Shown here: piece after piece, positions 11,515 through 21,822 of the stretch | How positions within the stretch are numbered: the first letter of the stretch is position 1 | Layout: each line of letters starts with the position of its first letter | Source of the DNA: Gracilaria gracilis | Lineage: Eukaryota; Rhodophyta; Florideophyceae; Gracilariales; Gracilariaceae | Assembly (NCBI GenBank): GCA_030374805.1 | Contig: JARGSG010000200.1 | Span: forward strand, 558,001-622,000 | DNA: 64,000 nucleotides | Direction of reading: 5' to 3' | Notes under the pieces: generated by a model | What the model saw: the letters and a program-made list of their open reading frames with translations, nothing else | What the model was told of the DNA's origin: nothing | Databases searched by the model: none | Program-made: the position numbers and the translations under genes

Positions 11515-14500
11515 ATGTCGTCGTACGGTATTGTCAATACAATTCAAGCTCCGGCGCTGGAAGGAGCATCCCAGCCGGAGCTGATCAAGTTTGAAGTGGA
11601 TTCCTCGGCTTACACCGAACGTGTTGATGATGTTAATTCTGGACGCGAGCCGAACCAAAGAATCAAAGCAGCGTCTGTCCGACAGTGCATGAAGCCGAGA
11701 CTGTTGCATAGTCTGTGCATATTAGGTAGAATTGAAGGAGCATCTACCGCTGAAGAGGCAACCGACGATGCAGTGAGGATCTGGTTCGATTCTCGTCTGG
11801 CGTCTACAGTTTGCGACTTGAGCGACCGTGTCGAGGAGGCACTGTCAACTGTTCGATACAAACAAATGCCTCGGGACCCTTCCGGAGCAGCGGAGAACCT
11901 TGTATTAGACACAATAGCTGCACTGGACGAGCATAATGCCTCAAGCATTATTACCGACCACGATCAGTGTAAGGAGCTTATCGCTAAGCTAGTGCATAGG
12001 CTTGAGCCAGCGGTACTCAGGCAGATCGTCATGGACCAGATGCGTCTTTGGAAGAAGGAACAAAAGGGAGACCTCAAGTTCTTTACCAACACAATATCTA
12101 CTCTAGCGGCGCAGGTACACTTGGTACAGTGTGCGAGCCAGAAGCTCAAGCGCAAAAAGCCAAGTGCATCCGAGAGCGGGGTTCCGAAAAAAGCCTCCAA
12201 AGAATCCGAACGCAAACGGTTTCGGAAAGGCTTACAAACTCGAAACCACGACAAAGAACTCCCTGGGAAGGATCTCAGAAGAACGCCGGCGGATAGATTC
12301 GAGTCTGGGGAATGGGATAAGAAATGCCTGAACACAGAAGAGTGTTCAGGCATTCACCCAATAAGCAAGTGCCCGGCGACTTCGAAGGAAAAGAGGCGAG
12401 AGCTTCTTGACAAACACTTTGAGAGAAAGAAGACCAACAAGCACGCCAAGGCTGCCGTACTCAGGTCTTCGTCCAAATCGGCCCCCAACGCAGATGAGGG
12501 AAGGTACACTGTGCTTGTGAATGGGATCGAAGCTGTAGCCCTAGGCGACTCTGGAGCAGACTACTCCACAATATCTTACAATTTCTTTGATAGGATATCC
12601 GCCAAACATCCCAAGGCAGCAGTACAGCGCCTATCCACACCAATGATCCTCGACACTGCACTGAGGGCTGACGGCACTCAAGCCCCAGCAACTGCATCAC
12701 GGAAAGCAAACCTCAACCTCACGATTTTACTCCCCCAGACTGGGCTCCCAGTACGCATCCGTGGAGTACAATTCCTGATCGTAGACAAGGATATGCCAGA
12801 GGTACTCCTCGGAAGGCCACTACTGAAGGCGATGGGTTTCGACTTCAACGAGCATCTGCATCGCGTAGCTTCGCTCATCGACGGAAAGTCGGAAGAAGAG
12901 TTACAGGGAAGAAGCTGTTGACTTTCATCTGCCAGCTATCGAGGCATTAGCTACACGGACACCGACGAGGACCCCATTAAACTGCCAGAATGTCTCCAAG
13001 CCGGATTTCGAGAGGATACTGCGGACGAGATAGACGAAGCAATCAGGTCTGCATCAAGAACTGCCAAGGAGAATGGCATGTCTAATGAGGGTACAGCGAA
13101 GCTTGAACGACTTTTGGACAAGAACCGAAATTGTTTCGCGATCAAACTCGGACCAGAGCCGCCTGCAGACGTTCGCCCTCTCTCGATCAAGCTTGCGCCG
13201 AACGCCAAACCATACCGCACTCCACAACGACGATATTCCCCTGCGCAACGGGTGTTCATCAGGCACACTATCAAGTCGTTGGAGAGGATTGGCGCGGTGT
13301 ACAAGAACGACCAAGCAAGATGGGCATGCCCTGCACTGGCCGTTCCAAAACCCGGTACCGACAAATTACGTTTTACAGTCGACCTTAGAGGTACCAATGC
13401 ACGGACTCTGCCACTCCAATCCGCGATGCCGCACCTGGAGTCGATGCTGCAAGATTGTGAGGGAAGTCAGTGCTTCGCCAACATTGACTTTACGCACGGC
13501 TACTGGCAGATACCTCTGGACAAGGTATCGCGGGAAATAATGTCCATCCAGACACCACTAGGTATCTACTCTCCAACCAGAACACTTCAAGGAGGGACAG
13601 ATTCAGGGAACCATTTCCAGTCCGTTACGCGAGAGAAATTCGAAGGCAGAGTGCAGCGCATGCTGCAATGGCTGGATGATTTCCTCATTCACGCGAGGGA
13701 CGAAACCCAGCTGCTGGCTGAGATCGAAGTATTTTTCGAGGTCTGCACAGAAGTAGGATTCAAAGTCAATCCGAAAAAGTCCTGCTTCTTTACCAGGGAG
13801 GTAAAGTTCTGCGGCAGAATCATTTCATCAGAAGGAGTTCGATTTGATCCTAGAAACTTTGAGGTCTTATTGGCGATGAAAGCGCCAACAGCTGGAGACC
13901 AATTGCAGCAGTTGCTGTGCGCTACGAACTGGATGAGGACATCCATTCCGGACTACGCGCGACTGGTAGAACCACTGCACCAGCTGCTTGAAGAAGCATG
14001 CAGGAAGGCTGGGAAACGAACCAAGAAGGCCTTACTGAAAGTGCAGCTCAACTGGAATATCAAACACCAGGAGGCTTTTGATAAAGTTAAAAATCAACTA
14101 GCCGCCGCAACCCAACTTTCCCTTCCAAAGGACGGGTACCAGCTCTGTCTTTTCACAGATGCATCCGATACCCACTGGGCCGGGATTTTGACCCAGTTTC
14201 CTGAAGACGAACAAGATAAACCACTCGTGGAGCAGACACACGAACCACTATGTTTTTTATCTGGTGCTTTCAGTGGATCATCGGAACGTTGGAGCGTACC
14301 CGAGAAAGAAGGATTCGCTATCGTTGAGTCCATGTGCAGACTGGACTACCTCATAGTTGGCAGAACTGTTTCGATATACACTGACCATGCAAACTTGGTT
14401 TACATTTACGATCCATATGGTCGTAACCCCGGTGTAGCACGGCATACAGCCAACAAACTGACTCGCTGGGCCCTGAAGTTGAACGGATTTCGGTTCACCA

Positions 14501-16143
14501 TCGAACACGTGCCAGGAGAACGGAACGTGTGGGCCGATATGCTTACCCGATGGGCTGTGCAAATCGCAAGAACGGTGACACCAGCGAAGATCGGGCGCAT
14601 TCGGGCATTGATGGCAGCACCAGTCAACCCTGGAGTTAACGAAAACTACGACTGGCCTTCAATGCAAGACATCATCAAGTCGCAGCGCAACACAACGTGT
14701 GCACCTCCAAGTCGTTGCAAGACGACTGGTGACGTTCTCAGGATGCAAACAGGAGAAGTATGGATCCCAGGGGACGACATAAATCTCCAGCTCCGAATCT
14801 TGATCGCAGCCCACACCGGGAAGGGAGGACACAGGGCCACAGACCCCACTTTCAACACAGTAGCAACTCATTTTTGGTGGAAGGACCTTCGAACTCACAC
14901 CACTGAGTTTACGAATTCATGCATTCACTGTATTGCTACCGGCTATGGCAAAGTCGTTCCACGTCCGCTAGGGCACACAATGCATGCCAGTAAGCCAAAC
15001 GAACTGTTGCATTTTGACTACTGTTACATGAACAAGGGTGAGAAGGGAAAAGTGTACACGCTCATAGTTAAAGACGACCTCTCCGGCTACGTGTGGCTCA
15101 GAAGTGCAGAGGAAGCCGATTCAGAGACTACCGCGGAAACACTGACGGATTGGTTTGCCGCTTTCGGAGTGGCGAGGTCATGGATATCGGACCAAGGGAG
15201 TCACTTCAAAAACAAACTCATGAAGTCCCTATCGCAAAAGCTTAAGGCAGATCACCATTTTACACTACCATACTGCCCGTGGAGCAAAGGTTCAGTAGAG
15301 GTGGTATGCCGTGAACTGCTTCGAACGTGCAGAGCGTTATTGTCGGAGTTCCAACTTCCGCAGTCGGCATGGCCTACTATACTTCCAGTCATTCAGTCCG
15401 CACTCAACAGTTCTCCGACAAAGAAGCTCAACGGAAAATGCCCGCTTACTGTTTTCACTGGATTGCCACAGGACTCGCCTCTTGCTGCCATTCTTAGAAG
15501 CCACGAAAGAATCGTGACCGTCAAGGATATTGACAGTATCCGTGCTAAGGCGCTTCTAAACATCGAGAAACTACAGGCAGGGCTTGAAGAAATTCACCGC
15601 AACTGCGCTAACAAAGGGGGGAAACAGCGCAAGGCCTCTGTTGACGCACATAACCGACGTACTGGCGTTCGGCCGATCGATTTCACAGAAGGTGATTACG
15701 TGCTCAAGGCGGTTGCGCAGAAGAACATTCGCGCAAAGACAAGCCTACGGTGGCAGGGACCATTTCGAGTGACGCAATGTAGAGCACAACACATCTTCGA
15801 AGTGGAAAACCTTGTTACTGGAAAGAAGGAGCTGGCTCACGGAAGACGATTAAAGCTATTCCGCAACAAAGACTACCAAGGGTCTGAAGAGCTGCAGGAA
15901 CATTTGGCATATCAGGACAATGAACTGCTTGTCATCGAAGACTTCGAAGATATTCGCCGACAGAAGAACAAGGTCGAGCTGTTAGTGAAATGGAAAGGGT
16001 TCACCGACGAAGAGATGGACTGGGTAGATTACAACTCGTTGAAGCAAGACGTTCCAGATCTTTTACAGGAATACCTTGATGAGACCAAGACGTCTGGATC
16101 GCGAAGACAGCGCAACGTAATCAGCGCCATCAAGAAAAAATAA
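11515..16143 (+). pseudogene. Gypsy G gag-pol polyprotein with chromodomain, one TGA
   Basis: A single frame of about 1542 codons runs from ATG 11515 to TAA 16141-16143, interrupted only by TGA 12919-12921. The related Gypsy F has Arg at the aligned place, so a CGA to TGA change would explain it. The gag starts MSSYGIVNTIQAP. A cysteine knuckle follows (CLNTEECSGIHPISKC, near 12340), then the protease (ALGDSGADYSTIS, 12540). RT begins near 13200 with RFTVDLRGTN, IDFTHGYWQIPL and the catalytic MLQWLDDFLIH (13665). Then come RNase H (LFTDASDTHWAGILT, 14150), integrase HHCC (HTGKGGHRATD to HCIA, 14810-14940) with the D,D,E core (HFDYCYMN, ISDQGSHF, GSVEVVCRE), and a chromodomain (LLVKWKGFTDEEMDWV, 15985). 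Stop-codon suppression cannot be excluded but is not needed. Confidence 0.92.
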
Positions 16144-16171
16144 CCAACAACAGGTGTTGGCTATGGGGGAC

Positions 16172-16568
16172 TGTTGATGCCGAAAGGCAATAGCGCCTAC
16201 GTTGCGACCATAGAGCAGAGTAGTTCTGTGGGTGACGTCAGGTTACAGAACGCATATGCGCAGCAATTATACGGAGTGCAACGTATATAAAATACAAAGG
16301 AGTGTAGAAATGCCAGGTACGAAGAATCTGGACCAGATAGTAACTCTGGTTCGGCAACCTGACGTCAGAGTCCACCCATACATTTTGTTACCTTCCTAGG
16401 AGCACGCCCGGACGAGGCTATAAAAGACCTGAATCAGCTGCAAAGGCAGCGGATTCAGAGGCATCCTTGGAGGGACTTCCAAGGTACTTTGTGCCTATTC
16501 TCTCGCCTCTGCTGAGTCTACCGCGCGACTGCAACCGAGTGCTCTACGCCCTCCCGTTCTGATTAACA
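16172..16568 (+). repeat. Gypsy G 3' LTR
   Basis: It is the partner of 11074-11470. The short purine run TATGGGGGA just before it (16163-16171) serves as polypurine tract; the same GGCTATGGGGGAC occurs before the 3' LTR of Gypsy F. The TATA copy is at 16419-16426, and TGACGTCA copies are at 16233-16240 and 16360-16367. Confidence 0.93.
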
Positions 16569-16573
16569 CCTGG

Positions 16574-18263
16574 TCATGTTGCTAAGCGATACCTTTCGCG
16601 TGTTCGCGGGCCTTGCAGTGGTCGCACACGCTGTACACCTCTCCAAGGTCTGCTGGAGGTAGTTGTCCACCTGCTGGTTCCACAGCTCGTTGCGCTGTAA
16701 TAAAACCTTGATGTCAGAGTACGTGGAATGTCCACACACATGCTTGTGAACCTTGTCGACAATCCTCTTTAGGTCCCTCCATGGTTTGTTTGCATGGTCT
16801 CCTTCCAGGTGAGCGGCTGCGCAGAAGAGAGTTGTCTCTGTGTCGACCGTCATGTTGTCGGTACGAAAGGTAAACGCGGTGTGGGGAATGTACGTGTGCA
16901 TTTCGCGATCGATCAAGGAAATGCGTCCTTGAGGTTCACCGCTCGCGTCTGGCGGCAGCTTTAGAACGTTCTGGTGGATGCGCAGTATGTCGCAGTGATT
17001 GGTGACGTTTCTGCCTACTACCCATTGTGAGGAGCCATCTACAACCAAATGACGGATACGTACACGTTTGGCTTCGTCGGTTTGCGCTGTAAACATAACT
17101 GATCCAAGGATCTTCCTAGCTTCGCTGCTGTGCTCCCCCTTTCCATACTGCCAATGAGTGTTGTCGCCAAGTGCTTCAGGTAGTGGTTCCAGTTCTCCGT
17201 TCCATTCCGGACACACGATCTGGCTGATGAGCTGCAGTTCGGTATATCCAATACCGCTGTAGGGCGCTGCGTTATCCAGAAGCGGTCCAACAAATTCATC
17301 GACGCAATCGTCGGGCTTGTCTGCGGTGGCTGCGTTCAATGTTGCCATATTGAACGTTATGAACTTATCTGCGGCGGGTTCCGACCCTTTCGGAGCATCC
17401 AAGGCAACAAATCCGGGCTTCAATGACCCGTCCTTGTTGTGGTCGTCGACCCAGTGGCCGAACTTCTTGCATCTGCGGCACCTGGTTCTCCCCTTGAGGT
17501 CTGCCATCTCTTCTGGGGTCCTGCGCTGGCGCCGAAATCCTCTCTTGCCGTTGTTTCTAGATGGGGTGTAGTTGGCAGAGTTGCTGGAGACGGCCTTCGG
17601 CGAGGTGTCTCCTCCAGTTCCCTTCATCTTGTCGCATTGCCTCAGCACAGAGGCGATCGCTTCATATGAGACGGCTTTCAGGTAGTCACTGGTAGTTGAT
17701 GCTGAAGCTACGCTTGCGTCCCTCGGCGCACCATTAGCCAAAACGGAGACTCTCTGATTGTTATCGACGTCTGCGTTTGCAAGTAGTGCAAATGCTACCA
17801 GCGCGTCCGATAGCTTGGCCTCCGGTCCATGGGCATTGAGCCTCGATACTTGCGCCTGGAAGCGAGACTCGAAGTTCTTGAAGCTCTCGTGGTTGTTGCG
17901 CTTGGTGTTCAGTAGCGTGAGGAAGTCTTGAAACACGTCTGATACAACCGCAAGCGGGTCTCGTTTGTACAAGACCTCCACGATTGCGTTTGCATCTTCT
18001 GTCGATCGGATCGTAGAGTCTGGAATAGCCTTGCACAAGTCTCGCGCGCGTCCGTACAGTTGCGACTGTAGCATAATTCCTTGAGCCTCTTTCGAGACCT
18101 TGTTGCTGTTCGAGTCCGCGAGGGTATCCTGAAATGCCTGCCAAAGCGAAACGGCCTCGGCGTACTGCTCCTGATTTCCCCGGCCATCGGTCCACGGTAC
18201 GGTGCGAATATCCCAAGAAAAGCGGGGCCTGGTCGGCAAGGGGTTTGAGCTTTCTGGGCCCAT
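16574..18263 (-). pseudogene. Copia B gag, protease and pre-integrase
   Basis: This frame begins at ATG 18263, which lies inside the primer-binding site (ATGGGCCCAG), and is open up to the Gypsy G insertion. The N-terminal 250 residues are a Copia gag (FQDFLTLLNTKRNNHESF). A basic stretch and a zinc knuckle follow (RCRRCKKFGHWVDDH, lacking the last Cys). The protease site reads LLDNAAPYSGIG, where the usual Gly after the Asp-X is Ala. The pre-integrase HHCC segment has HKHVCGHSTYSD and CTACATTARP. The gag-pol would be one frame without frameshifting, unlike Copia A and D. The Gypsy G insertion and the Ala substitution make it inactive. Confidence 0.88.
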
Positions 18264-18266
18264 AAC
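18254..18266 (-). other. Copia B primer-binding site (initiator Met tRNA, anticodon side)
   Basis: The minus strand reads GTTATGGGCCCAG directly after the LTR. This is complementary to CTGGGCCCATAAC, the anticodon stem-loop of eukaryotic initiator tRNA-Met, the half-tRNA primer known from Drosophila copia. The gag ATG is inside this site. Confidence 0.85.
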
Positions 18267-18687
18267 TAAGTAAAGGCTGGTTGCAAATCAGTTTGTAGAA
18301 GCACTGTTTACTTGTTCTCTAGCGTTGGTCGTTCGTAGCTTGTGCTTGACCTTCTATTCTACGTTGATGGCTGCTTGCTGGGGTTTTTATACCCGCGCTG
18401 ACACACGTCGCATCCTGTAGTTCTTGGCCACGCAATCTCTAGTGCTCACCATGCGCACGGCCACGCAACACATACTGCTAACACTACGCAACGCCACACA
18501 ATCTCTAATGCACTAGATAATATCTAATGATCAGCAGCTCTCCCTGTGTCAGTTGCTTGCGTACAGTATTGCCATTTGCATTCTGACATGCAGTAGTTGC
18601 ATTTGCGCGTTGCATTTTGCTGACACTGCGTTGCGTTAGTCTTCCAGCAACCAATGCAGCTGACAATTGCATTCATTGCATTCCATA
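18267..18687 (-). repeat. Copia B 5' LTR
   Basis: It matches 8721-9141. A TATA-like TATAAAAA (minus) lies at 18384-18391 in the context GGGTATAAAAACCCC. The outer end is followed by the target duplication GATGT. Confidence 0.9.
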
Positions 18688-18714
18688 GATGTTGAGGCAA
18701 ATTACTTCGTCGCC

Positions 18715-20550
18715 CTAGCAGAAATCCTGGTCAGCTGCTCGACTACACATGTCGCTGGAACCGAGTGAAGCTGGGAGATGATTGGTGTACCATTCTTGGT
18801 CCGCCATTTCAACTTCTCTTGCAGTACTTATGTCCTTACTGGTCAGCTCATCGAACAGACAAACTTCCTCGACATTGAATGTCCCATTTGTGTTTCCATT
18901 TACATCCGTCCCGTCTTCGACATTTTCAGAAATCTCTCCCTCCATTGCAAGAACCATATCTGATATAATGTGCACTGCAGTCTCACCGTTCTTCATTCTC
19001 TGTCGGATGTGGTTTCGGATAGCCCCAGGTTGACACCTATGCCCCGGTTTCCATTGCGAGCGGCATTTGTGACACTCGTTCCTTCGCCTGCTTTCTTCGA
19101 AACTAAGAGCCTTTGTGCCCAATCGTGAGGAATTCCAGTCATCGCGTCCGGTATCGTTGGTGCTCCATCGCGGAGGGTGCTTACGAACATACTTAGGATT
19201 GCGACCGTACTGCTGAAATAGCGTTTCTTCACCAACAATATGCGTCATAGAGCTGCTGTTGACCTCCTTTATCTCGTCCTCGAGCTGAAGGTGCTCCCGA
19301 AGTGCTGTGATAAATGCATTGAAGGAGTACTTTAGTGTGACGATGTTGCTTATAGGAGTGTTTGCCCACGAGGTTCCCAACACTGCGTTTCGAAGGAAGG
19401 CAATCTTGTGCGCTTCGGATCGGAAATCGGGTGGACACAGAGGTGACAACTCCTCAATGACACTCACAAGCTTCTTTAGGTCTTCCGAGTGAGAAGTTAT
19501 TTCGTGTTCGGACATTATCTTTTCGATGCGCATAGTTTTCAACATACTCTGGACTTGTAGTTGACGTGCGTTACTGTTGAACTTGGAGATCATCAGCGAC
19601 GCCATGTCCTCGAAGGTCATTCCATCTTTCGCGTTGTTAAAAAAGAATGTCCGAGCAGGTCCATCAAGAACATTGACAAAGTAGTCTGCCTTTTGCGCAG
19701 GACTTAAACGGTGCTGGTGAGCACACACATTGTAATCTCGAAGAGTCATTTCGATCGACTGCTTGATATCACCAGTGAAGCGGTTGTCTCGGAACTGTTG
19801 AAAGACGTAACTAGCCTTACGGGTATCATCAGATGATCCGAAACGATTCCCATGGGATCCCATGCTTTGCTGCGGTGTTTGGCGAGAATCAAAGTTTTGA
19901 TTCCGATTCTGGGTGTCATCATAGTGCGAATGTACTGCCACAGAAGCTGCAGGTGGTGCAGTTTCCATCGGTGCCGCAGCTTGGACGTGCTGTGAGGATG
20001 GAAGGACTTCAGGTACTTGCATATGCATCTGGTAGGGCTGCTGACCACTTGTAGCATGCCTGATAGCTGCTGATAATCGTGACGCGGAACTGCTCCGACG
20101 AGAGAGCTCTACGCCGATGTGCATCGTTTCACGAGATGCGTCAATGAAATTCATGAACCAGACGTATGTAACCAGTGATTCATTAGCTGTCTCGCGGTTC
20201 GATACCTGCAATGTTGTGTATAGTCCTTCGGGAACGTCACCAAGTTCATACAGCATGGCGGTTTCTCGAACGAGAAGTATTGGGAAGAGGGGAAAGAGAA
20301 AAAGAGAAGGATCCAGGATCGATTCAGGGGCAGGCAGGAAACCTTTGAGTGCAGCTTCCACTTCAGCCCTCTTTGCGGAGGTAAGTGTAATTGTGCTTTC
20401 AGAGCTGTCGTAGACGGGGTACATCTCAAGAATGTAGCTTGCAGCATCACGCAACAACATACCAGTTTCCGGAGTTGATTGGAATCGTTCCACTGACTTC
20501 TTCAATCGGTCGTCAAACGCAGCCGTACGTGAACTCGTTGAAGATGCCAT
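18715..20550 (-). pseudogene. Copia A gag
   Basis: The first ATG in frame is at 20550 (MASSTSSRTAAFDDRL). The frame runs about 611 codons to TAG 18715-18717. A gag core lies near residues 260-430 (FRDNRFTGDIKQSIEMTLRD, FVNVLDGPARTFFF), followed by a zinc knuckle CHKCRSQWKPGHRC (about 19060). An acidic tail follows. The Copia B insertion lies 23 bp beyond the stop. After its removal the -1 frame runs through to the Copia A protease, so this gag probably ended here normally and pol was made by -1 frameshifting. It belongs to the same element as 8048-8715 and 1-1387. Confidence 0.8.
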
Positions 20551-20941
20551 TGAGTTGTGAAAGCCAAAAGGAAGAACAGAACAGGTACACCGTCCAAGTA
20601 ATCCGGATTGTTGTCTAGTACGGCGACGTGTTCGTCCCACACGCACTTTGTTGGACAATCAACAGCGTAAGGAGCGCGCACGGTAGTAACAACAGCAGTA
20701 TTCTGGGTGCGTTCGACTCGCGCTATGCTGGACGTTTTGTCTCTACGAAGAGAAAACTTCAAACCCAAAACCTGCTGTGTCGTTCCTCCGTTGATGGAGG
20801 GACGCCAAACAGCGGCTTTTTTATTTGCGGAGATTCGCGAGCGCTGGTGACCAGCACCAGGGTGAGCTGTGCAATTTCTACTACACATCCTGTAGCGTAA
20901 TATCTATCAACATCTCTATCAAATTCTAGATCCAATATCCA
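20551..20941 (-). other. Copia A leader and part of its 5' LTR (not resolved)
   Basis: No gene is seen. On the minus strand there is a TATA-like GCAAATAAAAAAGCCGC (about 20815-20831) and a short inverted repeat around CCTCCGTTGATGGAGG (about 20787-20802), both usual in LTRs here. Copia D split this region, so the rest should lie right of 38247. LTR ends and primer site could not be fixed because the other LTR is outside the window. Confidence 0.45.
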
Positions 20942-21237
20942 TGGGGTTGTTCCGTAAAGACGGTGCGTGCCGGCGGCGTGTCCGGCGACCGCTGCGCAGC
21001 AGAGCCGATCGCTTCTCAAAACACTAAAGAAAGGACAAAGCACGTCTGCCCTTGTTCCCCCTTGGCTCCTTCTGGAGGTCGTTGGGGAGGAACAGGTATC
21101 GTCTCTTTACTTCATTGTGCCAGGGCCGCCGCGAGCGAGAGGTCCGTCGCGAGCTGCGCGAGCTGCGCGAGCTCAGCGGTGACCAGCAAGGCTTCAGCTT
21201 ACGGCATACGCGTGCCCATATTGGCCACAATAGCACA
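20942..21237 (-). repeat. Copia D 3' LTR
   Basis: TG...CA ends on both strands; it is the partner of 37956-38242. It contains a tandem GCGAGCTGC run near 21150-21172. The polypurine tract is at 21238-21250 (plus strand CACCCCCCGCTCG). Confidence 0.9.
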
Positions 21238-21329
21238 CACCCCCCGCTCGACGAAGACGTTGGATACTTTCAGCACGTAGTCGTGAGCAGCACTAGGGTA
21301 GTTCTATTTCACGATTAAAGCCGTGAGGG

Positions 21330-21787
21330 TGTTGTTGGATGTTGGCTGATAAAGGGAATTCTGGATCAGGCGCCAACTACGGTAGAGGGGTTGGAAAGAA
21401 GGAGAAAGATTGAGGCAGCTAGACAGAGCGGGCACACCCACACGAAGTTGCTCTTCTGTGTGAGTCACCGTCCAGGAGGAAGGACGGCCTTTTATGCGTA
21501 CCCCAGCCAAGCCAGTTGACTGCTGACTTGACAGACGTGATTGCACTTGTACATCACGCTAGCAGCCAAAGGTTCCGCAGGAACAAGATGGTAGGCGTCT
21601 AGAAAACTATCTGACGTAACCCTGACTACGCAATTTCCCGTACTGTCCGTTTGTTGACGTACTGCACGTTTATCTCGATTTGCGCGCATATGCGTACGCG
21701 GCTTAGTCCTGACGTCAGCCAAGACATGTATGATGCATTGATGTATGTCCAACGCAGAGCGGCAACGGTGATGCAGAGTAGACAACA
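21330..21787 (-). repeat. Gypsy E 3' LTR
   Basis: Partner of 26488-26945. It contains the palindrome CTGACGTCAG at 21709-21718 and a TATA-like CATAAAAGG (minus) near 21489-21497. The purine run ACGGGGCGC (minus) lies just upstream (21788-21796). Confidence 0.93.
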
Positions 21788-21822
21788 GCGCCCCGTAAGA
21801 TTTGAAGAGCAGACTGAAAATC

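Larger units (their letters stand above)
11074..16568 (+). mobile_element. Gypsy element G, nearly intact, inserted in Copia B
   Basis: LTRs of 397 bp (11074-11470 and 16172-16568) begin TGTTGATGCC and end GATTAACA. They are flanked by the 5-bp duplication CCTGG at 11069-11073 and 16569-16573. By eye the LTRs differ at one position (11291 C against 16389 T). The gag-pol frame has a single TGA. The gag, protease and pol sequences are closely related to Gypsy E and F in this window. Confidence 0.95.
8721..18687 (-). mobile_element. Copia element B, complete ends, interrupted by Gypsy G
   Basis: Two 421-bp LTRs (8721-9141 and 18267-18687) are bounded by the 5-bp duplication GATGT at 8716-8720 and 18688-18692. 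By eye the LTRs differ at about two positions. The internal part is on the minus strand: gag-protease-pre-integrase (16574-18263), then after Gypsy G a rearranged and decayed pol (9164-11068). The integrase core is missing and replaced by an inverted fragment of RT. The element lies inside Copia A. Confidence 0.92.

Noticed and set aside
500-12921. Reassigned or suppressed TAG/TGA codons in this genome
   Set aside because: Intact elements E and H and the TIR gene use ordinary stops with no internal TAG or TGA, and the broken elements also carry indels and deletions, so ordinary decay is sufficient.
12922-13077. Gap between two Gypsy G coding blocks as an intergenic region between gag and pol
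   Set aside because: The frame is the same on both sides and open between 12922 and 13077; only one TGA separates the blocks.
16563-16573. Copia B gag frame appears to end NMTRC with a stop in the Gypsy G LTR
   Set aside because: The final Cys and stop come from the LTR. The true pre-integrase continues at 11073 downward (NMTRSFNK), so this is not the natural C-terminus.
18715-20550. A Gypsy-type gag because of its CX2CX7HXC knuckle
   Set aside because: The -1 frame continues, after removal of Copia B, into a Copia protease and pre-integrase, so it is the gag of Copia A.
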